Assembly (NCBI RefSeq): GCF_040267705.1
Contig: NZ_CP158374.1
Span: 496,001-560,000, forward strand
Reading direction: 5' to 3'
Source: Agromyces sp. G08B096
Lineage (GTDB): Bacteria; Actinomycetota; Actinomycetes; Actinomycetales; Microbacteriaceae
Length of the DNA: 64,000 nucleotides
Part shown: one piece after another, positions 50,351 through 59,172 of the stretch
Layout of the letters: every line of letters begins with the position of its first letter
Numbering within the stretch: position 1 is the stretch's first letter
Notes under the pieces: model-generated
Databases searched by the model: none
What the model was told of the DNA's origin: nothing
The model's input: only the letters and a program-made list of their open reading frames with translations
Translations under genes and position numbers: made by a program

Positions 50351-51313
50351 GTGGTTTCCACCCTCGCCGAGCGACCCCGCGGGTCGCGGCGCTCCGACGG
50401 CATGAGCGCCATCTCGGGCATGCGATCGAGCGGGTTCTGGTTCTACCTCATCCCCGGCCTGGTCCTGTTCACCTTCATCATCCTGATCCCGCTGGTCTGG
50501 AACGTGTACCTGAGCTTCACGGACTGGCGGGGCGTCCGCCCGCCCGAGTTCATCGGCTTCGAGAACTGGATCGAGCTCTTCCAGGACCAGAAGTTCTGGG
50601 CGTCCTTCCGCAACTCGCTGTCGATGATCGTGGCGATGGTGATCATCCCGACGCTGCTCGGACTCGTGCTCGCAGCGCTGCTCTTCGACGTCATCGGCCG
50701 GAAGTTCGGCGGTCGCGTCGCGAGCTTCCTGCGGGCGACGTACTACCTGCCGCAGATCCTGCCCGTCGCGATCGCCGCGATCGTCATCGGCTGGATCCTC
50801 CGGCCCGAGAACGGCGCCCTCAACACCGTGCTCGAGGCCGTCGGGCTCGGCGCGCTCCAGCACAACTGGCTGGGCAGCCCCGACACGGCGATGCTCTCGA
50901 TCATGGCCGTCATGGTCTGGGTGCAGATCGGCTACCCGGTCGTGATCTTCATGGCGGCGTTGCAGCGGGTCGATCCCGAACTGTACGAGGCCGCCGAGCT
51001 CGACGGTGCCGGCTGGTTCCAGCGGTTCCGCTACATCACGGTGTCGGCGATCCGCCCCGAGATCTTCGTCGTGACGCTGACGTGCACCATCGCGGCGCTG
51101 AAAGTGTTCGGCCCGATCTACGCCCTCACCGGCGGCGGCCCGGGCACGGCGACGATCGTGCCGAGCTACTACTCCTACATCGAGTTCTTCCAGAGCCAGC
51201 AGGTCGGCTACGGCGCCACGATCGCGACCGCGCTGACGATCGTCGTCGTGCTCGTGGCCATCGGCTTCATCCGGCTCCAGACCCGCGTCGAACGATCGGA
51301 GGGAGAGCGCTGA
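50351..51313 (+). CDS. Sugar ABC transporter permease, MalF type
   Basis: 320 residues from GTG 50351 with AAAGGAACC upstream. Six membrane segments starting SGFWFYLIPGLVLFTFIILI. EAA loop DPELYEAAELDGAGWFQRFR (about 210-230). The periplasmic loop FTDWRGVRPPEFIGFENWIE is typical of CUT1 permeases. The stop overlaps the next start as TGATG. Confidence 0.88.
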   Translation: MVSTLAERPRGSRRSDGMSAISGMRSSGFWFYLIPGLVLFTFIILIPLVWNVYLSFTDWRGVRPPEFIGFENWIELFQDQKFWASFRNSLSMIVAMVIIPTLLGLVLAALLFDVIGRKFGGRVASFLRATYYLPQILPVAIAAIVIGWILRPENGALNTVLEAVGLGALQHNWLGSPDTAMLSIMAVMVWVQIGYPVVIFMAALQRVDPELYEAAELDGAGWFQRFRYITVSAIRPEIFVVTLTCTIAALKVFGPIYALTGGGPGTATIVPSYYSYIEFFQSQQVGYGATIATALTIVVVLVAIGFIRLQTRVERSEGER

Positions 51314-52299
51314 TGTCGCACACCGAGACTCCCGGCATCCGCGATGCCGACGCCATCACCCCGCTGTCCGCGGCCGGGGCGGGCACCGTGCCGCTCGTCG
51401 GCGCCGACCTCGCCGGCGAGCCGGCCGGCCGGCCGGACCGCCGTCGGCGGAGCCGTGGCGACCAGGCCCCGAAGGCGAAGAAGACGGCGAAGGACTGGAT
51501 CTGGCTGATCGTCGCGATCGCGTTCGGCGTGCTCGTCGCGGTGCCGTTCATCCTGATCCTGATCAACTCGTTCAAGTCGCCGGCCGACTACAACACGTCG
51601 GGGCCGCTGCTGCTGCCGAAGGAGCTCTACTTCGACGGCATCGTGAACTTCTGGAACCGGGTCGACTTCCCCGAGAAGCTCTGGAACAGCTTCCTCATCT
51701 CCGGCTCGGTCGCCGTGCTCGCGGTGGCGCTCTCGGTGCTGAACGCGTACGCCCTCGGCATCGGGCGGGTGAAGTACCGCACCGGCATCCTGCTGCTGTT
51801 CCTGCTGGCGGATCTGATCCCGCAGGAGGCGCTGCTCTTCCCGCTGTACTACATGTTCAAGTCGGTGGGGCTCTACGATACGCAGCTCGCGATCATCATC
51901 ATCTTCACGGTGATCCAGGCGGCCTTCGGCACCTACCTGCTCTCGAGCGTGTTCGGCACGTTCCCGAAGGAGGTGCTCGAGGCGGCCGCGCTCGACGGCG
52001 CCGGGCGCTTGCGCACCCTCGTGAAGGTCGTGCTGCCGATCAGCAAGGGCACGCTGTCGGTGCTGCTGATCTTCTTCTTCATCTGGACGTGGAACGAGTT
52101 CCTCATTCCGCTGAGCTTCCTCGTCTCCAATGACAACCAGACGGTGCCGGTCGCGATCACGACGCTGCAGGGCGACCGGCTGATGGATGTCACGACGACG
52201 AGCGCGTCCGCGCTCCTCGGCGTCATCCCGACGCTCATCTTCTTCCTCGTCTTCCAGCGCACGCTCACGCGTGGCATCACCGCCGGCGCGGTCAAGTAG
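51313..52299 (+). CDS. Sugar ABC transporter permease, MalG type
   Basis: 328 residues. A long cytoplasmic N-terminus of about 60 residues ends in basic RRRRSRGDQAPKAKK, then six membrane segments from WIWLIVAIAFGVLVAVPFIL. EAA loop KEVLEAAALDGAGRLRTLVK. WTWNEFLIPLSFLVSNDNQT near the C-terminus is a MalG hallmark. No ATPase gene in the operon. Confidence 0.88.
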   Translation: MSHTETPGIRDADAITPLSAAGAGTVPLVGADLAGEPAGRPDRRRRSRGDQAPKAKKTAKDWIWLIVAIAFGVLVAVPFILILINSFKSPADYNTSGPLLLPKELYFDGIVNFWNRVDFPEKLWNSFLISGSVAVLAVALSVLNAYALGIGRVKYRTGILLLFLLADLIPQEALLFPLYYMFKSVGLYDTQLAIIIIFTVIQAAFGTYLLSSVFGTFPKEVLEAAALDGAGRLRTLVKVVLPISKGTLSVLLIFFFIWTWNEFLIPLSFLVSNDNQTVPVAITTLQGDRLMDVTTTSASALLGVIPTLIFFLVFQRTLTRGITAGAVK

Positions 52300-52365
52300 G
52301 TCGTCGCCTCCGAGCACCCAGGCGGATGCCGCTCCGGCGGCCCGCTCGAAAGGAACACCCCTCCC

Positions 52366-54630
52366 ATGAAGTTCACCGACGGGTTCTGGCAGATCCGGCC
52401 CGGCATCGAACCGCTGTACGCCCGTGAGGCGTACGACGTGCAGGCCGACGGCGAGCATCGGCTGCAGGTCTTCGCGACGACCGCGGTCATCGCCAAGCGC
52501 GGCGACACGCTGAACCGGCCGCTGCTCACGGTGACCCTGTCCTCGCCCCTGCCCGACGTCATCGGCGTCCGCATCGAGCACCACTCGGGCGGGCCCCGGC
52601 CGCAGGGCTTCGACCTCGTGGGCGCCGAGGACGGCCACGGCGTCGTCGTCGTCGACGAGACGGGCGGGTCGCTCACCTCGGGGCGGCTCACCGCGCGGGT
52701 GCGGCAGGGTGCGCCGTTCGGGCTGTCGTTCGAGGCCGAGGGCCGCGTCATCACGACCGCGGGCGATAAGTCGATCGCGAACATGCGGGTGCGCCCGGAT
52801 GCGCAGCTCGACGGAGTCCCGGTCGGCAACGCCCGCGGCGGTACCGCGCGGGCCGCGGCATCCGCCTATACGCTGCAGCAGCTCTCGCTCGGCGTCGGCG
52901 AACTCGTCTACGGGCTCGGCGAGCGGTTCGGACCGCTCGTGAAGAACGGGCAGACGATCGACATCTGGAACGCCGACGGCGGCACATCGTCGGAGCAGGC
53001 GTACAAGAACGTGCCCTTCCACCTCACGAACCGCGGCTACGGCGTGCTCGTGAACGACACGGGGCATGTGTCGTACGAGGTCGGTTCCGAGGCCGTCGAG
53101 CGGGTGCAGTTCTCGGTGCCCGGGGAGTCGCTGGAGTACTTCGTGATCTACGGCGGCACGCCCGCGAAGGTGCTCGAGCGGTACACCCAGCTCGTGGGTC
53201 GCCCGGCGCGCGTGCCGGCCTGGTCGTACGGGCTCTGGCTCTCGACCTCGTTCACGACCGACTACGACGAGGAGACCGTCACGCGGTTCGTCGACGAGAT
53301 GGCCGCGCGCGAGCTGCCGGTGAGCGTGTTCCACTTCGACTGCTTCTGGATGCGCGAGTTCAACTGGTGCGACTTCGAGTGGGATCCGCGCACGTTCCCC
53401 GACCCCGACGGCATGCTGGCCCGGCTGCACGAGAAGGGCCTGCGGGTGTGCGTCTGGCTGAACCCGTACATCGGCCAGCGGTCGAAGCTGTTCGCGGAGG
53501 CGGCCGAGCGCGGCTACCTGGTGAAGCGGCCCGACGGCTCGGTCTGGCAGTGGGACCTCTGGCAGGCGGGCATGGGCCTCGTCGACTTCACGAACCCGGA
53601 AGCCACGCGCTGGTACCAGGACCACCTGCGGGCGCTCGTGGCGCAGGGCGTCGACTGCTTCAAGACCGACTTCGGCGAGCGCATCCCGCTCGAGGTGGAG
53701 TACTTCGACGGGTCGGCGCCCGACCGCATGCACAACCGCTACACCCAGCTCTACAACGAGGCGGTGTTCGAGGTGCTCGAGCAGGAGCGCGGTGCGGGCG
53801 AGGCGGTCGTCTTCGCGCGGTCGGCGACCGCGGGCGGGCAGCGGCTGCCGGTGCACTGGGGCGGCGACTCGACGTCGACGTACGAGTCGATGGCAGAGTC
53901 GCTTCGCGGGGGCCTTTCGCTCGCGCTGTCGGGGTTCGCGTTCTGGAGTCACGACATCGGCGGGTTCGAGGGCACGCCGGATGCCGGGGTGTTCAAGCGT
54001 TGGGTGGCATTCGGCCTGCTGGGCACGCACTCGCGTTTCCACGGCTCGGGGTCGTACCGGGTGCCGTGGGCCTTCGACGAGGAGGCCGTCGAGGTCACGC
54101 GGATCTTCACCAAGCTGAAGCTCTCGCTGATGCCCTACCTCTACCAGCAGGGGCTGGAGGCCTCGGCGACCGGTATCCCGGTCATGCGGCCGATGGCGCT
54201 GGAGTTCCCCGACGATCCGGGCGCGGCCTACCTCGACCGGCAGTACCTGCTCGGGCCGTCGCTGCTCGTGGCGCCCGTGTTCTCCGAGTCGGGCGAGGTC
54301 GACCTGTACCTGCCGGCGGGCCGCTGGACGAACTGGTGGACCGGGGAGGTCGTCGAATCGCCGGGCGGGTGGCGCCGGGAGCGGCACGGCTTCGACACGG
54401 TGCCGCTGTATGTGCGAGAGGGGGCGGTGCTGCCGATCGGGGCCGATACCACGCGCCCCGATGCGGACTACTTCGAGGGCCTCACGATCCGCGTCTATCC
54501 GGGGGCGACGGATGCCTCGGGCGTGACGGTCACCGCGCCCGATGGGCGCTCGGCGCGGTTCACCGTGTCGGGCGGGGCGGTCTCCGCCGACGGGGACGCG
54601 GGGGAGACCTGGGGGTTCGAGTTCGTCTGA
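52366..54630 (+). CDS. yicI: GH31 alpha-xylosidase (YicI type)
   Basis: 754 residues; E. coli YicI is 772. Start MKFTDGFWQIRPGIEPLYAR is the YicI-type N-terminus; GAAAGGAACA precedes it. Catalytic nucleophile Asp435 in CFKTDFGERIP and acid/base Asp501 in HWGGDSTSTYESM are 66 residues apart, exactly as Asp416/Asp482 in E. coli YicI. FHFDCFWMREFNWCDFEWDP carries the aromatic xylose-selective residues, and FWSHDIGGFEG follows. No signal peptide: it removes alpha-xylosyl units in the cytosol, for example from isoprimeverose. Last gene of the R2-controlled operon. Confidence 0.92.
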   Translation: MKFTDGFWQIRPGIEPLYAREAYDVQADGEHRLQVFATTAVIAKRGDTLNRPLLTVTLSSPLPDVIGVRIEHHSGGPRPQGFDLVGAEDGHGVVVVDETGGSLTSGRLTARVRQGAPFGLSFEAEGRVITTAGDKSIANMRVRPDAQLDGVPVGNARGGTARAAASAYTLQQLSLGVGELVYGLGERFGPLVKNGQTIDIWNADGGTSSEQAYKNVPFHLTNRGYGVLVNDTGHVSYEVGSEAVERVQFSVPGESLEYFVIYGGTPAKVLERYTQLVGRPARVPAWSYGLWLSTSFTTDYDEETVTRFVDEMAARELPVSVFHFDCFWMREFNWCDFEWDPRTFPDPDGMLARLHEKGLRVCVWLNPYIGQRSKLFAEAAERGYLVKRPDGSVWQWDLWQAGMGLVDFTNPEATRWYQDHLRALVAQGVDCFKTDFGERIPLEVEYFDGSAPDRMHNRYTQLYNEAVFEVLEQERGAGEAVVFARSATAGGQRLPVHWGGDSTSTYESMAESLRGGLSLALSGFAFWSHDIGGFEGTPDAGVFKRWVAFGLLGTHSRFHGSGSYRVPWAFDEEAVEVTRIFTKLKLSLMPYLYQQGLEASATGIPVMRPMALEFPDDPGAAYLDRQYLLGPSLLVAPVFSESGEVDLYLPAGRWTNWWTGEVVESPGGWRRERHGFDTVPLYVREGAVLPIGADTTRPDADYFEGLTIRVYPGATDASGVTVTAPDGRSARFTVSGGAVSADGDAGETWGFEFV

Positions 54631-54769
54631 GCCGCGGCATCCGCTCGGGGGCGCGGGCACGGCCGACTTGGCGTGATTCTTGCGGAACATGTCTCGACGG
54701 CCACTACCGCGAGCTGGGGCGAGGACGGAGGGTTGACGGGTACCACGGGACTACGAAAGGACCCACCCC

Positions 54770-55765
54770 ATGACCCGCATCGCCGTCAACGGATTCGGAC
54801 GCATCGGCCGCAACGTGCTGCGCGCGCTGCTCGAGCGCGACTCCGAACTCGAGATCGTCGCGATCAACGACCTGACCGACCCGAAGGGGCTCGCCCAGCT
54901 CCTCCGCTTCGACAGCACCGCCGGCCGCCTCGGCCGCCCCGTCGAGGTCGACGGCGACACGCTCGTCGTCGACGGCCGCCGCATCAAGGTCCTCGCCGAG
55001 CGCGAGCCTGCGAACCTGCCCTGGGCCGAGCTCGGCGTCGACCTCGTGCTGGAGTCGACCGGCCGGTTCACCTCGGCCGAGGCCGCGAAGGCGCACCTCG
55101 CCGCGGGCGCCAAGAAGGTGCTCGTCTCGGCGCCCTCCGACGGCGCCGACGTCACCCTCGCCTACGGCGTGAACACCGACGCGTACGACGCCGCCGCGCA
55201 CACCATCGTCTCCAACGCCTCGTGCACGACGAACGCGCTCGCGCCGCTCGCGGCGGTCCTCGACGACCTCGCCGGCATCGAGCACGGCTTCATGACGACC
55301 GTGCACGCGTACACGCAGGAGCAGAACCTGCAGGACGGCCCGCACCGCGACCCCCGCCGCGCCCGCGCGGCCGGCGTCAACATCGTGCCGACGACGACCG
55401 GCGCCGCGAAGGCGATCGGCCTGGTGCTGCCGGGCCTCGACGGCAAGCTCTCGGGCGACTCGATCCGCGTGCCGGTGCCCGTCGGCTCCATCGTCGAGCT
55501 CAACACGACCGTCTCGCGCGAGGTCACCCGCGACGAGGTCCTCGCTGCCTACCGCGCCGCCGCCGAGGGCTCCCTCGCCGGCATCCTCGAGTACTCCGAG
55601 GACCCGCTGGTGTCCTCCGACATCACCGGCAACCCGCACTCGTCGATCTTCGACGCCGCGCTCACCCGGGTCGACGGGAAGCACGTCAAGGTCGTCGCCT
55701 GGTACGACAACGAGTGGGGCTTCTCGAACCGCGTGATCGACACGCTGGAGCTGCTCGCGGGCTGA
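54770..55765 (+). CDS. gap: Glyceraldehyde-3-phosphate dehydrogenase
   Basis: 331 residues with GAAAGGACC upstream. RIAVNGFGRIGRNVLRALLE binds NAD, with Asp34 (AINDLTD) giving NAD preference. Active-site Cys152 in SNASCTTN and His179 in TTVHAYT are present, plus the C-terminal WYDNEWGFSNRVID. The LAQLLRFDSTAGRLG version and the lack of adjacent pgk/tpi suggest a second copy or a relocated gene; the canonical gap operon is not in this window. Strong terminator downstream. No LacI site is seen in the 139-bp upstream gap, which holds nothing else I can name. Confidence 0.9.
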   Translation: MTRIAVNGFGRIGRNVLRALLERDSELEIVAINDLTDPKGLAQLLRFDSTAGRLGRPVEVDGDTLVVDGRRIKVLAEREPANLPWAELGVDLVLESTGRFTSAEAAKAHLAAGAKKVLVSAPSDGADVTLAYGVNTDAYDAAAHTIVSNASCTTNALAPLAAVLDDLAGIEHGFMTTVHAYTQEQNLQDGPHRDPRRARAAGVNIVPTTTGAAKAIGLVLPGLDGKLSGDSIRVPVPVGSIVELNTTVSREVTRDEVLAAYRAAAEGSLAGILEYSEDPLVSSDITGNPHSSIFDAALTRVDGKHVKVVAWYDNEWGFSNRVIDTLELLAG

Positions 55766-55782
55766 CCCCGCGAGCTCAGGCG

Positions 55783-55819
55783 TCGCGCCGGTGCGGGAGT
55801 GGAGCCCGCACCGGCGCGA
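55783..55819. terminator. Terminator, 15-bp perfect stem
   Basis: Arms 55783-55797 and 55805-55819 (TCGCGCCGGTGCGGG and complement), 7-nt loop, 18 bp after the gap stop. Confidence 0.8.
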
Positions 55820-55840
55820 TTCGCGTCTCCCGGGCGCCGG

Positions 55841-55873
55841 CCGCGGTCGGGAGGCGGCGGCTCCCGACCGCGG
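55841..55873. terminator. Second terminator, 13-bp perfect stem
   Basis: Arms CCGCGGTCGGGAG (55841-55853) and complement (55861-55873), 7-nt loop. Together with the first hairpin it insulates the convergent gap and udh genes. Confidence 0.75.
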
Positions 55874-55888
55874 CGCGTCCGCCGCTGC

Positions 55889-56698
55889 TCACCACGTGCC
55901 GCCGACGGGGTGCTCGTCGTCGGTGAACGCCCCGCCGAGCGGGCGCCCGGTGGGGTCGGGTGCCGGGGGTCGCGAGCCGGTGTCGCGGGTCCGTTCCTGC
56001 ACGGCGTCGTCCTGGGGCTCGTAGCCGATGGCTCGCCCGGCGGCGAGTGAGAACCATGCCGGCGCGTTGGCCGAGACGCCCCAGACGATGTGGTGGCCGC
56101 CGCCCGCGAAGGTGAGGGATGCCTCGACGAGCCGGGCCATGTCGCCGGGTGAGAGCCACTGCGCCGCGGCCCGGCCGTCGCCGGGTCGCTCCTGGAACGT
56201 GCAGATGCGCGCGCTCACGATCGACATGCCGAACCGGTCGGCGTAGAGGCTGCCGAGCGCCTCCATCGCGGCTTTGCTCACGCCGTAGTACGTGTCGGGC
56301 CGGGGCGGCAGCACGTCGTCGCGGGCCGCGCGCTCGACGGGCTCGAACCCGACCGAGTGGATGGAGCTCGCGAGCAGCACCCGTTCGACGCCGGCCGCGC
56401 GGGCCGCTTCGAGCAGGGTGTGCGTGCCGTCGATGTTGACGCGCAGCAGGTCGGCCCACGGCCGCTCGGAGGAGAGGCCCGCGAGGTGGATGACCGCGGT
56501 GGCGCCGGCGAACGCGCGTGCCAGCGCATCGGCGTCTTCGATGGATGCCTCGACCAGCGTGGCGCCGGGCGGCATATCGGGCACGGGCGCGGTGTCGAGG
56601 AGCCGCAGCTCCCGGTCGGGGCGCGTGAGCAGGGGAGCGATCGCGCGACCGATGCGACCGGCGGCACCCGTGAGGACGACGACCTCGTCGATTGACAT
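55889..56698 (-). CDS. udh: NAD-dependent uronate dehydrogenase
   Basis: 269 residues with GAAGGAG upstream. SDR-extended fold: VVLTGAAGRIGRAIAP (NAD), Asp35 after the second strand, AVIHLAGLSSERPWADLLRV, LLASSIHSVGFEPVE with the catalytic Ser, and Tyr138/Lys142 in TYYGVSKAAMEALG. The pattern SxERPW..LL..N is diagnostic of Udh, as in Agrobacterium. It oxidises D-glucuronate or D-galacturonate to the aldarolactone. It is divergent from glucarate dehydratase, and the operator between them resembles the R4 palindrome. Confidence 0.88.
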   Translation of the reverse strand: MSIDEVVVLTGAAGRIGRAIAPLLTRPDRELRLLDTAPVPDMPPGATLVEASIEDADALARAFAGATAVIHLAGLSSERPWADLLRVNIDGTHTLLEAARAAGVERVLLASSIHSVGFEPVERAARDDVLPPRPDTYYGVSKAAMEALGSLYADRFGMSIVSARICTFQERPGDGRAAAQWLSPGDMARLVEASLTFAGGGHHIVWGVSANAPAWFSLAAGRAIGYEPQDDAVQERTRDTGSRPPAPDPTGRPLGGAFTDDEHPVGGTW

Positions 56699-56723
56699 CG
56701 GGATGCTCCTTCCATACAGTTCC

Positions 56724-56755
56724 TAGAGTTGTGAATCCATTCACGACCGAGCGTA
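56724..56755. promoter_or_regulatory. Shared R4-type operator between two divergent -10 boxes
   Basis: GTGAATCCATTCAC (56731-56744) lies between TAGAGT (56724-56729, reading +) and TACGCT (56750-56755, reading -). The half-sites match the perfect palindrome at 62831, so one repressor could block both udh and the dehydratase operon. Confidence 0.72.
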
Positions 56756-56860
56756 GCGGCTGCTCCCATCAGAGCACGCCGAAGCTCGGGAAGCACGAAC
56801 TTCTGCGGGGTGGGGCGGGCGCCGCCGCCCCGCCCCGCAGAACCCCAGGAGACAGGCGTC

Positions 56861-58087
56861 ATGAGTCGCATCCGCACGGTCGAGGTCGTCCCCATGGCCT
56901 TCCCCGACCCGCCGCTGCTGAACAGCTGGGGCGTGCACGAACCCCTCGCGCTGCGCACACTGGTCGTGCTGACGCTCGACGACGGCACCGTGGGGCTCGG
57001 CGAGACGAGCGGCGAGCAGCCGCTGCTGGGGCGCCTCGAATCGGCCGCACCACGGCTCGTCGGTGTGCGCGTCGACGACCCCGCCGCGATCGAGGCGGCC
57101 GCCGTGGCCGGGCTGCGCTCCGACGTCTCACCCGTCGAGCGACGCAAGGTCGTCGCACCGTTCGAGGTCGCGACCCTCGACGCCCTCGGGCGCCTCGAGG
57201 GCGTGCCCGTCAGTGACCTGCTCGGCGGCCGGGTGCGCGACCGCGTCGAGTTCGCCGGCTACCTCTTCTTCAAGTGGGCCGGCCATCCGGGCGCCGAGCC
57301 CGACGAATGGGGCGCCGCCGAGGACGCCGCCGGACTCGTCGAGGTCGCCCGCAGGATGCGCGAGCGGTACGGCTTCGGGTCGCTGAAGCTGAAGGCGGGC
57401 GTGTACGAGCCGGCCCGTGAGATCGCGGCCATGCGCGCCCTCGCCGCAGAGATGCCCGGCGTCCCGCTCCGCATCGACCCGAACGCGGCCTGGCGCGTCG
57501 AGACGGCCATCGAGGTCGCCGACGCGCTCGCCGACGTCGTCGAGTACCTCGAAGACCCGACGCCGGGCCTTGCCGGCATGGCCGCCGTCCGGGCGGCGAC
57601 GACGCTGCCGCTCGCGACGAACATGGTCGTCGTCTCGCCCGAGACCCTCGAGCCCGCCGTCGCAGCCGGCGCCGTCGACATCGTGCTCGCAGACCCGCAC
57701 TACTGGGGCGGCCTGGCGGCCACGCGCCGGCTCGGCGAGGCGTGCCGCGCTCACGGTCTCGGACTCTCGATGCACTCGAACTCCCACCTCGGCATCTCCC
57801 TCGCGGCCATGGTGCACGTCGCCGCGGCGACCCCCGAACTCGATCACGCCTGCGACACGCACTACCCGTGGAACGCCGCCTCCGACATCGTCGAACCCGG
57901 CGCGCTGGCGTTCGTCGACGGCGCCGTCGCCGTGCCCGACGGCCCCGGACTCGGCGTCGAGCTGCGCCGCGACGTCGTCGAACGACTCCACCGGGCCTAT
58001 CTGGAGTCGGGGCGCACCGTGCGCGACGACACCGCGTACGCCCGCACCGTCGACCCCGCCTACGACCCCACGCTGCCCAGGTTCTGA
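56861..58087 (+). CDS. Glucarate/galactarate dehydratase-type enolase-superfamily enzyme
   Basis: 408 residues from ATG 56861 with CCAGGAGACA upstream. Enolase superfamily, glucarate-dehydratase group: KxK bases Lys176/Lys178 (SLKLKAG), metal ligands Asp206 (RIDPNAAW), Glu231 (YLEDPTPG) and Asn254 (ATNMVV), Asp278 (ADPHYWGG) and general acid His315 (SMHSNSHLG). These carry out dehydration of D-glucarate to 5-dehydro-4-deoxy-D-glucarate. Context (Udh, KDG dehydratase) fits well. Preference for glucarate versus galactarate cannot be read. The stop overlaps the next start as TGATG. Confidence 0.87.
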   Translation: MSRIRTVEVVPMAFPDPPLLNSWGVHEPLALRTLVVLTLDDGTVGLGETSGEQPLLGRLESAAPRLVGVRVDDPAAIEAAAVAGLRSDVSPVERRKVVAPFEVATLDALGRLEGVPVSDLLGGRVRDRVEFAGYLFFKWAGHPGAEPDEWGAAEDAAGLVEVARRMRERYGFGSLKLKAGVYEPAREIAAMRALAAEMPGVPLRIDPNAAWRVETAIEVADALADVVEYLEDPTPGLAGMAAVRAATTLPLATNMVVVSPETLEPAVAAGAVDIVLADPHYWGGLAATRRLGEACRAHGLGLSMHSNSHLGISLAAMVHVAAATPELDHACDTHYPWNAASDIVEPGALAFVDGAVAVPDGPGLGVELRRDVVERLHRAYLESGRTVRDDTAYARTVDPAYDPTLPRF

Positions 58088-59172
58088 TGCGGGCCACGTT
58101 CCGGCTCTTCCCGTGGGACGTCGAGGGCGACCTCGACGCCGCCCGCGCGCTCGCCGACGACGGCATCGACCGCGTCGCGCTCGCCGCGACCTACCACGGT
58201 GCGCGGACGATCACCCCGCGGCATCCCGCGCACCGGATCGTGGATGTGCCGCATTCGGCGAGTTACCTGCGGGGTGCCTCGCCCCTGCCCGCCGGTGACT
58301 TCTCGTTCGACCGGGCGCGTGCCGAGCTCGAGGCCGCGGACATCGAGGTCGGCGTCTGGGCGGTCGTCGGACACCTGGATGCCGCGCTCCCGTCGCTCCC
58401 GCGCGTGCGGAACGCGTTCGGCGATCGTCTCGACCACGCCCCGTGCCTCTCGCACGAGGCCGTGCGGGCGGCGCTCCGCGAGATCGTCGCCGCCGCGGCC
58501 GTCGCCGCGCGCGGCGGCACACTCCATCTGGAGGCGCTCGGCTGGCAGGGCCTCGGGCACGGGTCGCTGCACGAGAAGCTGCACGGGGCCGACCTCGCCG
58601 ACGGGGCCGCCGAGCTGCTGGCGCTCTGCGCCTGCGAGGCGTGCGCGGAGCGGGCCGGGATGTCGCAGGCGCAGGCCGTCGGCGCTGTGCGGGCCGCGCT
58701 CGCCCGGGCATCCGATCCGTCGCGCGCCGACGCCGACGCCGACGCGGACGCGCTCGACGCGCTCCGCCGCGCGCGTGCCGAGACGGCCGAGCGGTTCGCC
58801 GTCGACGCGTTGGAGGTCGCCTTCGGGGCCGGCGTACGCACCGTCGGCATCGCGGCCGCCGAGCTGCCGCTGCAGACCGGGGCGGATGCCTCGGGCCTGG
58901 ACGTGCTCGTCGACTGCTGGGGCGACGTCGCCCGAGGAAGGGGAAACCTCGCGCGAGCCGGCGGAGGCACCGCCTACGTCGACGCGCTGACGGGGGATCC
59001 AGATGGGTTCGCCGCCGCATGGGCGGACTTGGTCGCGCACGGCGCGACCGGACTGCACGTGTACCACGCCGGGCTCGCATCGACCGAGCGACGCCGAGCG
59101 GCCGCGCGGGCGGCCGCCGCGATCACGAGCCCGGATGCCGACGCCGAACGAGGAGAGATGAGATCGACATGA
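58087..59172 (+). CDS. Unknown protein of the uronate operon, TIM-barrel-like, Cys/His-rich
   Basis: 361 residues, start overlapping the dehydratase stop by 1 bp and stop overlapping the next start by 4 bp, so it is embedded in the pathway operon. It begins MRATFRLFPWDVEGDLDAAR and DGIDRVALAATYHGA, like the first beta-alpha unit of a barrel. Conserved-looking polar clusters are VDVPHSASYL, HAPCLSHEAV, LEALGWQGLGHGSLHEK and LCACEACAERAGM. The His/Glu and CxxC clusters could bind a metal or form an active site. No named family is recognised. Since Udh makes a lactone and no lactonase is seen in the operon, aldarolactone hydrolysis is one hypothesis; a glycoside-hydrolase-like role is another. 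Confidence 0.75.
   Translation: MRATFRLFPWDVEGDLDAARALADDGIDRVALAATYHGARTITPRHPAHRIVDVPHSASYLRGASPLPAGDFSFDRARAELEAADIEVGVWAVVGHLDAALPSLPRVRNAFGDRLDHAPCLSHEAVRAALREIVAAAAVAARGGTLHLEALGWQGLGHGSLHEKLHGADLADGAAELLALCACEACAERAGMSQAQAVGAVRAALARASDPSRADADADADALDALRRARAETAERFAVDALEVAFGAGVRTVGIAAAELPLQTGADASGLDVLVDCWGDVARGRGNLARAGGGTAYVDALTGDPDGFAAAWADLVAHGATGLHVYHAGLASTERRRAAARAAAAITSPDADAERGEMRST

Noticed and set aside
51208..54690. 1160-codon open frame on the minus strand
   Set aside because: It covers the whole alpha-xylosidase and second permease on the other strand, is Arg/His-rich without domains, and arises from high-GC third positions.
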